Positions 43,054 to 53,140 of a stretch of DNA of 58,509 nucleotides are shown here, one piece after another. This stretch comes from Cafeteria roenbergensis (Eukaryota > Sar > Bigyra > Bicosoecida > Cafeteriaceae). Position 1 is the stretch's first letter; every line of letters begins with the position of its first letter. The stretch is taken from NCBI GenBank assembly GCA_008330645.1, contig VLTN01000101.1:1-58509 (forward strand), given 5' to 3'. Position numbers and translations under genes: made by a program. The notes below the pieces were generated by a model. It was not told where the DNA came from. It worked only from the letters and a program-made list of their open reading frames with translations, and did no database searches.

Positions 43054-46000
43054 TTACGCAGTCCCCGCGAAGGCCGGGTTTGTTTCCACCGTGGGCACCT
43101 CTCCTCTCCGCATGCGAAGGATTCGCCGGTGGTAAGCTGGCTGCGTGAGCCTGTGCGCCACACTGATGGCCGTGATGCCCGCTGATGCAATGAGTGCCAT
43201 GCACTTGGACTCCGCGAGCACGTCGAGCGCGCTCGTTGCTTCGTCCAGCAGCGCAAACAGTGGCCGGTGGTAGAGCAGCCTGACGATGCCCAGGCGCTGG
43301 CGCTCCCCAACGCTCAGCGACGACACGAGCGCAGAGTGGGCGTCGATGCCCGCTCCCGGCCCAGCAGCGAGCGCTCCTCGGTTGGCCCTGGTGCCGTGCC
43401 GATCAGCGGAGCGCTTGGGCTTCTTCCGCTGCCCCGCGATCACGGACCAAGAGCGGCGTTGCTCCCGCCTGCTGGCAGGCCTGCCGTGGTCGTCGGTCTC
43501 CGCAAAGCGAGGAATCGACGCGACGGACTCCCCGTCTGTGCTCTCGGCCAGCCCGTTGGCCGCTCCAGCCGCGAGCGGGTCCGAGGCCATGTCGCCCTCC
43601 AGGCCCAGGAAATGGCCTGTTGAGAGCCCCCCGGGGCCGTCGCCCGGTCCCACCCCCCAGGGCTGGGCCGGGCCCGGCTCGCCTTCAGGTGCGCCCGCAT
43701 CGTGCCGTCCCAGCAAGTGCCCCAGCCCCACAGCCCTCACAAGAGACTCCAGATGCTCGTCAGAGCACACCTGCTGCTCCGCCGTGTGGGGGTACAGCAA
43801 GTTCTCTCGCAGCGACCCGTCGAACACGTACGCGCGCTGGGGGACCCAGAACACCCCCTCGCGGGCCACGCCTGCGGCGGCATCCCACGCATGCCCCGTT
43901 GCGCCCGCCAGCAAGCTGCCTGCGGCTGGGTGCGCTTGGCCGTCGGCAGCCGCGCTCCCTGGCAGAGCCGGCTGCGACAGAGCTGCGCCCCAGCCCTTCG
44001 TTGCCGGCCCCATCGCAACCACCAGCGACCTCGACCGGTTTGCCGGCGATGGCCGAATCACCGTGCCTGCCGGGTACGGCATCAGCCCAGCCAGCGCTCG
44101 AAGGAGCGAGGTCTTGCCGCACCCCGACGGGCCCACGATCAGCAGCGGTTCGCCCTCCCGGCACTCCAGGTCCACGCTGGGACACAGCAGATCCCCCACG
44201 GGCGTCTCCAGCTCCAGCCCCTCGGCACGCACCACGCCGTCGCCGTCCCTCACGGGCGGAGGCACGCGGTGGTCGAACTCGGAGTACGCCTTTGCGCAGA
44301 GCTCCAGCAGGTCCCAAAGGTGCGAGACTCGAAACACGAGAGACGCCGTCTCGGAAAAGTCTGCCCAGTACCCAGACAGGCTTGCGAGCTGCCGCATCGC
44401 GACTGCCATGGTGCCCGTTGCGGAGGCCAGGGCCTCCAGCGACGCTGCGGCCGACGAGTTGGCCGCGCCAGGGATGTGGCCCACCGCCAGAGCGGTGACG
44501 GCGAGCGCTGCGTAGCACACAATCGGGAACCAAATCGAGGCCGCGAACGCGAGCCCGCGCACCGGGAGCTGCGCCCACATGCTGGCGAGGCGTGCAGAGT
44601 ACACCCGGCCGAAGCGCCGCTCCGCGGCAGCGTGCTCCGTGGCTTGCGAGCCAAAGAACGCAACGGACTCGATGTAGCTGCGCGCCCGGGCATGGCCGTA
44701 CCGCAGGTCGGCCTCGGCAGCCGACGCTGCGAACTCGAACGGCACAATGAGAGACGACAGCCAGGCCGAGGCAAGCATGACGAGCAACGCCGCCGTGGTC
44801 CCGATCACGACTGCCTGCCATCCGTACTGGAGCGCCATTCCCGTCGCGAACGCCGCGCTTGCGATGACGTACAGCAGGCCGACTCGCTGCGTGTTGCCGA
44901 ACACGACGAAGGCAAAGCTGCTGGTCATTTGGATCGGGTCCGTGGCGATGCGCTGGTCCAGGCCGTCCACGTCCGTCACCAGCACGTTGCTCGCGAAAAT
45001 GATGCGGCCGTCTGAGAAGTACGCTTGGTGGAGCCGGTCGGTGATGGCGCGCGCCCAGTACAGCGAAAGGATGTTGCCGAGCCACACCGCGGCCCCAGAC
45101 AGCGCTGCGCTGGCGGCGTAGGCCGCTGTGAGCATTGCGCACGTGAACCAGAACTGGCCGACAGCGGCCGCGTGCTTGTCCTCGCTGCCAGCGCCCTGCG
45201 CAAGCAGGTCCGGGTTGAGCAGCGTGGAGAGGAACGCGGCCCTCACCAGCTGAACGAGGGCGAGCGAGAACGCCCCGACAAGGTTGACGACGACGGCGAG
45301 GGCCAGCATCAGGGTCGGTTTGGTGCAGCTGCACGAGTAGCCGACTCGCCACAGCCTGACGAACTGACGCCACATGTCGCAGCTGATGGCCACCGAAGTT
45401 GCGGCCACCTTGGTGGCCGACCCGCCGGAGGCAAAGGCTGCCGCGGAGCCGCCGGACGACGGCGGGCCGCGCTTGTGCGTCCCGGCTGCTGGGGTCCCCG
45501 TCGTCTTGGGGGACGAGTGCGCCTGGCGCCGACGGCGCGCCGGCGCAGCGTCGTCTCCGGCCGCAGCGGGGGCACTGGCGGCGAGGGAGCCGTCCGACGC
45601 AGCGTCCGTGTCTGCGAGCCGCGGGTGGGCCGGCCCGACCATCACTTCCGCCGCTGCTTCGAGCGCCTCGAGGGTGAGGCCGTGCTGCGCCAGCGCCTCT
45701 GCCTGGGTCTTCATCGTCCAGGCGCCGCCTCCCTCCAGCTGCAGCACGGCTTCGTGGTACCGCAGCAGGCTCAGCCTGTGGCCCACGCTCAGCATCAGCG
45801 TGCCCCTTCGGGCCAAGGCGGAGATCAGCTCCGCCTCCAGGTCGAGATCCAGCGCCGACGTGGCCTCGTCCGCAATCACGAGCTTGGGCGATCGCAGCAG
45901 CACGCGCGCCAGCGAGAGGCGCTGCTGCTCGCCCCCCGACAACTCGTCGCTCCACGTCGCGGTGGCCTGCAGCCCGCTGGGGCGCTCAAGCAGGTGCGCG

Positions 46001-48223
46001 AGCCCGACCTCCGCGAGCACCTCGACGATGCGGCTGCGAGAGTAGGCCGCCGCGTCGGCCGCCGAGGCCGCTTCGGCGCGGCCGCCGAGGCCGTGGTCGG
46101 CGCGGCCGTCGCGGTCGTGGTCGGCGCGGCCGTCGCGGTCGTGGTCGGCGCGGCCGTCGCGGTCGTGGTCATCGAGCCCGCCTGCGCGACCGCCGCCCAG
46201 AGGGCCTCCCGCCACGGACGCCGGCGTGTGCGCGCCGGCCGCGACGTCTCGAGAGTCCTGGCCCGGCGACCAGGGCGTGAGGCCGCAGGGGACGCAGTCC
46301 AGGAAGGAGCAGCACGCACTGCGAGACACGCCCCCCGCCGAGGAGAGCACCCCCTGTGGGCTGACGAACACGCTGCCCCCCGCCTGCCCCGGCCCGTCCT
46401 CCTCCGCCCCGCCAGAGCGGCCGATCGGCGGCAGCCGCGCCGGGTAGGTGAGCTGATCCTGCAGCGTGCCTGCGAAGAAGAAGGGCGTCTGCGGCAGGAA
46501 CATCACGTCCTCGCTGCGGCGCGGCCTGGAGACCTCGCCGCTCTCGTGGGGCCACAGCCCAGCCAGCACCCGCAGCAGCGAGGACTTTCCGACGCCAGAG
46601 GGACCCATGATCAGCACAGACTTCCACACCCGCCCGCCGACCGCGGCCGCCGGCGGGACGCCTGGCTCGCTGCCCGCGTCTGCGCCTGCGCCCACGCGGA
46701 ACGACAGGTCCTTGACGATGCACCTGCCGTCCGGGGCAAACGCATCCAGCCCGGCCACGTCGAGGCCACCGTCAGCGTCGGCCGGGCCGGATCCAATTCG
46801 AGCCAGCTCCGTCTCCGGGGCATCGCCACGACCGGCCAGCGGACCGGACCCGAGCCTGTCGCCGAGCCCGTGCTGCGCAGCTTCGAGCTCATCCAGGGCC
46901 TCGAGGAGCTGGCCCACGCGGTGGGTCATCCCTGCAAGGGCCCCCACGAGGCCGAGCATGACAGGGATTCCGGTCAGCGTTGCAAGCAGCACTCCGACGG
47001 ACGAGCTGGAGTTCTGGATCGTCTTCTCAGACACTGCGATGCCCGGCCCGAGCCCCCCCTGCTGCAGCAGCACGACCCCCACAAGGGTAATGGCAACGCC
47101 GCTGGTTGCGGGGGCCACGAAGTTGAGCACCGTTGTGAGCACGAAGGCTCGCCTGAAGAACTGCCGCGCTCGCGTGTACAGAGCCGCGAAGTTGGCGGAT
47201 GCCGCCGCGTGCTCGCGCGGGTGGCCCCCATACGCGGCGATGGACTCGGCAGCGTCGCGGCACTTGGCGTGGTGGAAGCGGAACGACCCTTCCCACTCGT
47301 TCAGCCGAAACACGGCCCAGGACACGGGAGCGGTTGCTGCAAAGATCACAACCATGCAGGCAAGGGCGTACCCAAACGAGCCGATAATCGGCGTTGCCAC
47401 TTGAATGAGGCTCAGGGCTTGCAGTCCATTGAACGCAACCGACGCTGCCAGGTAAACGACACCGAAGCCGCCCAAGAAACCGCCGAGGAGGAGCCGCCCG
47501 GCTGCTGCAGCAAAGTCCGCAACGTCCTGCGTGAGCCGCTGGTCCGCATTGTCGATGCGCTGGTCGAGGGCCTCCATGATGTACGCGCCGTTGCCGCTCC
47601 AGTACCTGCGGTGAAGCTCGCGTGTGATCTCCCGCCTCCAGTCGATTGCGACGCGCTCCGCAAGGTAGACGACAGCCAGCTCGGCGGCGCAGACGAGCGC
47701 GACGATAGGGGCGACTTGCAGCAGCAGCAGCTCCCAGATCGCGTCCGCCTTGAGCTCCGCAATGGCTACAAAGAACGGCCCACCCGCAACCGAGAGCTGG
47801 GCGTTGAGCCAGGCCGCCACGATGGTGATGGCCATCACAGCGAGGACGCGGAGGGCGGTCCACGACCCGAGCGCGCTATGCTCGCAGCCCTTGCATGCGG
47901 AGAAGGGGCCGGGCCCGCGCATCGCGATCGCGATGAGCCGCCAAAATCTGAAGCAGAAAAGCGGCCCAATCCCAGCAGACTTTCCGGGAGCCGTGGACCG
48001 GAGCTGCGTGATGAGCGGCGCGCCCGCCTTGTCGTCCTCATCCTGCGTGCCTTGGCGAGCCGGGGGGCGGGGGGAGCAGAGGCACAACCCAGAGGCAGCA
48101 GCAGGTGGGCGGCAGTCATTTCCCAGAAAGGCGACGGCTCGCGCGCATCCGCGCCGCACTCACGCGGGGAAGCAGGGAGTCCCGGGCCGTGCGGTCACCA
48201 CCAAGCACGGGGGAAGCTGGCAT
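43054..48223 (-). CDS. Full-length ABC transporter, subfamily D-like (TMD-NBD)x2
   Basis: Exon 1 (48223-48164, 20 codons from ATG, donor CGC|GTGAGT) joins exon 2 (48042-43054, acceptor GCACGCAG|GAT) in phase 0; the intron is 121 bp and the protein about 1,682 residues. Each half has a membrane domain and an ATPase. TMD1 carries the ABCD-type segment DQRIDNADQRLTQDV (about residue 180) and TMD2 a related LDQRIATDP. NBD1: Walker A GPSGVGKSS (about 498), signature LSGGEQQR (about 717), Walker B VIADEATSALD. NBD2: GPSGCGKTS (about 1321), LSVGERQR (about 1595), ALLDEATSALD. Members move very-long-chain acyl-CoA or related substrates into peroxisomes. Most are half-transporters; fused ones occur in plants (CTS/PXA1). 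The second signature has V in place of G. Substrate and membrane are inferred from the family; related SbmA/ABCD4-type activity is an alternative. Confidence 0.85.
46080..46166 (-). repeat. 24-bp tandem repeat (DHDRDGRA) in the NBD1 insert
   Basis: Units of the type GTCGCGGTCGTGGTCGGCGCG recur about every 24 bp and encode DHDRDGRA octapeptides. They sit between Walker A and the signature of NBD1, so they form a surface insertion. Confidence 0.85.
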
Positions 48224-48515
48224 GCCCCTCGTCAGCTGGCGGTCCGGCCTCCAGCGCCTCGCCGCGCGGGCAAACACAGGTCGCGCAAGTGTGCGCGACA
48301 GCAGTTGACGAGGCGCAGTGACCGGGTCGGCAGAGCCGCACACCCCCAGCGCTGCCGTCGACGGGAATCGACTGCGCCCGGCGCCGCGACAGGAGCAGCG
48401 CGCCACAACCCTTGCGGCAGGCCGGCTGCAGGCGGCGCGGCCCGCGCGCTCTGCTGTGCTGCAGGCACGGAGCTGGGCGACCGCTCGCGGCAGCCGGGGC
48501 GGCGGCAGCGCGCCA
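48224..48515. promoter_or_regulatory. Divergent upstream region of the ABC transporter and the 48.5-kb gene
   Basis: It is 292 bp between opposed start codons. No TATA box is visible; a shared promoter is inferred from position. Confidence 0.35.
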
Positions 48516-51500
48516 ATGGCAGACGACCGCCAGCAAGAGGACCAGTTGCCGTCGCTGAGCCTCGGGCTGGGCACGCCTGGCCCGCTGACGACGTACCTGG
48601 ACGGATCGATCCTCTCTGAGGCAGGCGCGCTGGGCCTGGGGGACGGCGGGACGCGCTCGCTCGCCATTGGCGGCCAGTCTTCTGCCTCCTCGTCGAATGG
48701 CAGCGGCCTGTCACCGGGCTTGCGCGGCTTTGACCTGGGACTGGGCGGCCCCGGGGGCGTCTCCGGGTGGGAACCCGACCACACCATGCTCTCCCAGGGG
48801 CTGTTCGGATCAACGCTGGCTGCCGGCGACGAAGGGTCGGCGTTCGGCCTCGGCGCTGCGCTTGCCGACCCGCTGGCTCACAGCGAGGACCTCTCAGGGG
48901 CAGGGCTCGCGTCCATTGGCGCATGCCTCGGGCCGGACGACGAGCTTCGCGACAGGACCAGCCCCGCCACCCCGCCGCCCCGAACCCGCCTCGGCGGGCA
49001 GGCGGCCGGCGGTCAGCACCCCAGCGCTCTCACAGGCCGCGGCCACCAGCGGCAGCACCAGCAGCCGCAGACTCAGCGCGATCAGGAGCAGGATCGGATG
49101 CAGGAGGAGCGGCTGCGGCACGCGCTGGCGCCGGTGCGGCACGCGTGGGTCGGGGGCAGCCCTCCGCACGCCACCCCAACGGTCACCAGGCAGCTGCGCG
49201 AGCACGCCGCCCGCGCGGCGGCGGCGAAGGCGGCGGCGGCGGAGGAGGAGGAGGCCGCGGCGGAGGCGGCGGCGCAGGCAGCTGCAGCTGACGCGCTGGG
49301 CGGGGCCAACGCTCTTGGCACAAACTCGACAGAAGCAGCGGCAGCGGGTGCCGCCGCAATCGCCCGCCCGCTCCCCGCAAGCGTGGACTCCTCGGTACAG
49401 CTCCCCCCAGCTTCCGCCGCGTCGCTCAGAAAGTCGCTCTTTGCGGACGAGGAGGCATCCCTGCCCAGGCTTCGGCCCGTGCCGCAGGCTGCTGTCTCAC
49501 CCGCCGCTGCATGGCAGGCGCTGCCGGCCTCTGGCGGGCGGGCGCTGCCGGCCTCTGGCGGGCGGGCGTCGGAGCCGACGGCCTCTGGCGGGCAGGCGTC
49601 GGAGCCGACGGCCTCTGGCGGGCAGGCGTCGGAGCCGACGGCCTCTGGCGGGCAGGCGTTGGAGCCGACGGCCTCAGGCGGGCAGGCGTCGGAGCCGACG
49701 GCCTCTGGCGGGCAGGCGTCGGAGCCGACGGCCTCTGGCGGGCAGGCGTCGGAGCCGACGGTTGCCCCAGGCAGTCTGCGCCCCGCCGCCGACGCCGTCG
49801 CGCCTGCCGCCTTGGTGGCGACACCGCGTTCTCCCCGGGAGGCGCACCAGCCCGCTGAGGGCGCGGGCTCTGCCGCTATGGGCTCTGCCGTTATGGGCCC
49901 GGCCCACGCTGGGGAGCGCCAGCCCGCCCATGCCACTGGCCCTACCGGAAGCGCCCACGCCCCGGAGACGTCGTCTCCCCGTCTCCTCGCTGTGAGCGCG
50001 CTCACGCCGCCTTCAGCGGCACACCCCGCGCAGGCGATGCCTGGCGCCGACCCCGCGCCCGACCCCGCGCCTGTTCCGGTCAAGGGTCACGGTAGAGCTG
50101 TCGATTCACTTCGTTCCGGCTCTGCCGAAACCAGCTCTGCCGAAACCAGCTCTGCTGCGCGTGGTTCCTCGCCGATTGGCAGCAGCCTCGCGGAGCACGG
50201 GCCAGCGGCTGGGGCGCCGCCGCGGGCAGCGACAGCGGCACCGGCAGCTGTGTCGGCTGACGACGCGACGCAGTCCAGCCGCGAGAGGGTTGCGGTCGCA
50301 GGGTCGGCGTCAAGCGGCGGAGCTGGCGGCGGCAGGGCTCTGCCCGGTGGCCGTTCGACGGCATCTGCTGACAGTGACGGGCCCCTTCCTCGCCCCGACT
50401 CGGCCGCAGCGGCGGCGCCCCCGCTCCCGCCCGTTGATCCCGCCGCCCGGCCGGGGCACCCTCCTTGTGGCCGGGCTGTGGGGCCGCCGATGTCGGTCGA
50501 CACGTCTTCCGCTGCTCCGACTGGCCGCCAGCCCCCGCCTCCGCGCCCGGGCCTTCCAGTGTCAGCGTCGGTTCAGAGCAGTCTCGATGGGGGGGGTGAG
50601 TCGCCTGCGTCGTCGGGAGGCGCGTCGGGCAGTCGTTTGGCCGGCACGCCGTCCTCAGCGGCAGGGCGGCAGAGTACAGGCCGAGGCCGACGCCGGCGAA
50701 ACCGCCAGGGCAAGCCAGCATCGAGTCCGTCCTCAGCAACTGCAACCGCCGCAGCCGCGACTGCAGCCCGCCTCGGCAGGGGAGCAGGAGGCCCAGCCTC
50801 AGCGGTTTCGCGCGGCAAGCCTGGCCGGCAGGCGGCTGGATCTGGAGGCTCTGCCGCCCCGTCGACGGCGGCCTGCAGCCGCGACTGCAGCGGTTGCTGC
50901 CGTCACGGCGGCGGCAGAGCCTGCTGCAGCTGCGCTGCCTGCGGGCCGTGCGGCGGCGGCTGCTGCGCCGACCGACAGCCCGCCGACCCCACGGCACCCG
51001 ACGACGCTGCGGTGTGCTGCTGCGGCAGAGCCAGCTGTTGCAGGGCCGAAAGTGGCAGAGCTCGATGCGAGGTGTCCGCGTCGGAGGCGTGGGCGGCCGC
51101 GGCCACAGCAGCAGGGGCCGTGGCTGCCGCCGGCCAGGCCGTGGCCACTCGCAGCGCGTCCGTGTCGGCAGCGGTGCGCCGTCGCCTGCGCTGCCGCGTG
51201 AGCGTGCTGGTGGCGCTGCGGGAGGCCGCGGCCTTGGCTCTCACGTTGCCGGTGGCGGGCGTGTTGCTGCTCTGGCGAGCCGTCACCTTCGTCGCACGCG
51301 GTTTCGCGGTGGTCAGCGTGGACGTCGGCTCGCAGTGGGTGGTGGCAGAGCCGCTGGTGCTCGCAGCCATCGCTCTGCTGCTGCTGCCCGCCCTCACGCG
51401 GCCGCTCGCCGACGCCGCAGCCGCTGCGGCCGTGGCTGTGGGGGCTTGCCGCGGTGGCGGCGGCGGCGGGGCTGACGGCGTGTGGGCGGCCGCTATCGAC

Positions 51501-52904
51501 GCCGACGCCGCCTTGGCCGACTCGGCGGGGATTCGACCGGCGCTTGCTGTGGCGGCGGAGGCCGATGCCGCGGCAGCGTGCGTGCAAAGCTGGTCGGCGG
51601 CCGTCGCGTCGCTGTCGACGAACCTTCCAGCCAGGGGCATGGCGGCGGCCATGGTTTGCGCAGTTGTGGCTGCGTTGAACAGCGCGCCGCCGGGCCACGG
51701 CCCCAACGCGGCGCCGCTCCGCGCCCGACACGGACCAGCCGCCCGGAACCCGCTTCGCACGGCCGCCGGGCGCGAGGGGCGCTTGGGCCGATCCCAGGAG
51801 GGCACGCTAGCGGCTGCGCGGGGGCAGGGCGCTGATTCAGCCAACGGCAGCGACTCAGCCAGCGAACGCGGCGGCGGCGGCGGCGGCGACAGCGGCAGTG
51901 GCGGCGGTGGCAGCGGCGGCGGCGGCGGCGGCGGCGGCCACAGTGCGAGCAACAGCCCCCCCAGCAAGCCAGCCAACGGCAGCACCATCCGCAAAATCAC
52001 CGGCGGCGCGGCGCTGGCGGCTGCGGCAAACCCGCCGGCGCCTGGGCGGGGCGCGGCGACGGCTCGGGGCCACCGCGCCGGCAGCCGGGCCAGCAGCGGG
52101 CTGCTGGCTACAGTGCTGGCACTGTGGCCCGCGGGCATGAGCGTGGTTGTGGGCGCGGCGGCACTTGCGCCGCTGGTCGCGGGGCTGAACGGCGTCGCCG
52201 TGGCTTGCCTCACGCTTCTGTTTGCCGCCTCGTGGGCGGCGCAGCTGGCCGCTGCGTGCGACGTCCGCGCACGCAGAGCCGGTGTGGTGACGAAACCGCA
52301 CCAGGTGGGCGGGCTTGCACGGCGGGCGCGAGGAGCCCTAGCCCGGGCCATCGTTGCGGGTGCGCGATCGCGGAGCAGGGGCAGCTCCGACGGCTGGGGA
52401 CAGATCCGCGTGCCGCGGGTCATTGAGGCAGCGGCCGTGGCTGCGCTGGCGGCGGAGGCGGCGGCAGCGGCGTCGGCCCGAGCAGCGGCCGCCAGAGCGC
52501 AGGCCAGAGAGGCGCGTCTGGCGCAGGCAGCCGCGCAGGCAGCCGCGCAGGCGGCACCCGCTGATGCCTCAGCCACTGTGCCATCGACCGCTGCCGAACA
52601 CGCCGCAGCAGCTCACCCCCGCAAGGCCGCAGCCCTTGCAGCGACATCGGCCGCCTCGCCTCCCGAGCCGCCGTCGGTCGAGGCAGACGCGCATCCGTCC
52701 TCGACGGATCTGGCGCTGCTCCGGCCTGGGGCGCTGTGCCTGCCGCGGTGGCTGGTGGCGCCGGGGCTGCTGGTTCTCTGCTCGCTGTGTGTGTGGGGGG
52801 CGGCGCTGCTTTGGTCGCCGGAGCGAGGCGCCGAGCGGCTGCAATCGGCCTGCGCTGCGGCGGCCATGTGGGGAGATGCTGGCGCCGCGCCAGCGAAGCT
52901 GTGA
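48516..52904 (+). CDS. Large low-complexity multi-pass membrane protein, unknown function
   Basis: From the ATG at 48516 (MADDRQQEDQLPSLSLGLG) the protein is 1,462 residues and the frame is uninterrupted. The first two thirds are disordered: Gly/Leu-rich start, a Glu/Ala helix near residues 235-260, a 10-residue tandem repeat (ASGGQASEPT), and Pro/Ser/Ala-rich sequence. A Cys-rich patch follows near residues 800-850. The C-terminal third is membrane-like: about 900-960 (AAALALTLPVAGVLLLWRAV; LVLAAIALLLLPAL), about 1200-1240 (MSVVVGAAALAPLVAGL; CLTLLFAASWAAQLAAA), and a last helix near 1409-1431 (WLVAPGLLVLCSLCVWGAAL). I do not recognise a family. The second half is rich in the GGCTCTGCC and GCGGTTTCGCG words. 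Confidence 0.75.
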   Translation: MADDRQQEDQLPSLSLGLGTPGPLTTYLDGSILSEAGALGLGDGGTRSLAIGGQSSASSSNGSGLSPGLRGFDLGLGGPGGVSGWEPDHTMLSQGLFGSTLAAGDEGSAFGLGAALADPLAHSEDLSGAGLASIGACLGPDDELRDRTSPATPPPRTRLGGQAAGGQHPSALTGRGHQRQHQQPQTQRDQEQDRMQEERLRHALAPVRHAWVGGSPPHATPTVTRQLREHAARAAAAKAAAAEEEEAAAEAAAQAAAADALGGANALGTNSTEAAAAGAAAIARPLPASVDSSVQLPPASAASLRKSLFADEEASLPRLRPVPQAAVSPAAAWQALPASGGRALPASGGRASEPTASGGQASEPTASGGQASEPTASGGQALEPTASGGQASEPTASGGQASEPTASGGQASEPTVAPGSLRPAADAVAPAALVATPRSPREAHQPAEGAGSAAMGSAVMGPAHAGERQPAHATGPTGSAHAPETSSPRLLAVSALTPPSAAHPAQAMPGADPAPDPAPVPVKGHGRAVDSLRSGSAETSSAETSSAARGSSPIGSSLAEHGPAAGAPPRAATAAPAAVSADDATQSSRERVAVAGSASSGGAGGGRALPGGRSTASADSDGPLPRPDSAAAAAPPLPPVDPAARPGHPPCGRAVGPPMSVDTSSAAPTGRQPPPPRPGLPVSASVQSSLDGGGESPASSGGASGSRLAGTPSSAAGRQSTGRGRRRRNRQGKPASSPSSATATAAAATAARLGRGAGGPASAVSRGKPGRQAAGSGGSAAPSTAACSRDCSGCCRHGGGRACCSCAACGPCGGGCCADRQPADPTAPDDAAVCCCGRASCCRAESGRARCEVSASEAWAAAATAAGAVAAAGQAVATRSASVSAAVRRRLRCRVSVLVALREAAALALTLPVAGVLLLWRAVTFVARGFAVVSVDVGSQWVVAEPLVLAAIALLLLPALTRPLADAAAAAAVAVGACRGGGGGGADGVWAAAIDADAALADSAGIRPALAVAAEADAAAACVQSWSAAVASLSTNLPARGMAAAMVCAVVAALNSAPPGHGPNAAPLRARHGPAARNPLRTAAGREGRLGRSQEGTLAAARGQGADSANGSDSASERGGGGGGDSGSGGGGSGGGGGGGGHSASNSPPSKPANGSTIRKITGGAALAAAANPPAPGRGAATARGHRAGSRASSGLLATVLALWPAGMSVVVGAAALAPLVAGLNGVAVACLTLLFAASWAAQLAAACDVRARRAGVVTKPHQVGGLARRARGALARAIVAGARSRSRGSSDGWGQIRVPRVIEAAAVAALAAEAAAAASARAAAARAQAREARLAQAAAQAAAQAAPADASATVPSTAAEHAAAAHPRKAAALAATSAASPPEPPSVEADAHPSSTDLALLRPGALCLPRWLVAPGLLVLCSLCVWGAALLWSPERGAERLQSACAAAAMWGDAGAAPAKL
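49560..49760 (+). repeat. 30-bp tandem repeat (ASGGQASEPT)
   Basis: About six and a half units of 30 bp (GCCTCTGGCGGGCAGGCGTC-type) are in frame and encode the decapeptide repeat. Confidence 0.9.
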
Positions 52905-53140
52905 TGCGAGGCGTGGCGGCCCGACGCCTGCAGTTTGATCGTGGCTTGGCTGGCTGGGCCAGTGGCTGCCAAATGTCGAGCCATTGTGCGCCTGTCTGAC
53001 TCGTTGCAACTCTGCCTGCGCCCATTTGCAAGACACATTTCACAAGCGCAAAAAAACAAAACAAAAAAACGACTGCAAGCACTCGACATCGACAAGCCCG
53101 AGTTGCGGCGGCCGGCTGCCAAGCCCGACGGGCAAGCTCG
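52905..53140. other. Intergenic stretch with A-rich tract
   Basis: It holds an A-rich run at about 53049-53069 (caaaaaaacaaaacaaaaaa), striking in this GC-rich DNA. It could serve 3'-end formation of the upstream gene or be a relic of a reverse-transcribed insertion. Confidence 0.45.

Noticed and set aside
45025-48321. Plus-strand open frame of about 1,098 codons opposite the ABC transporter
   Set aside because: It is the antisense shadow of a gene with intact Walker, signature and membrane motifs; its own composition is Arg/Gly/Ala-rich with no motif.
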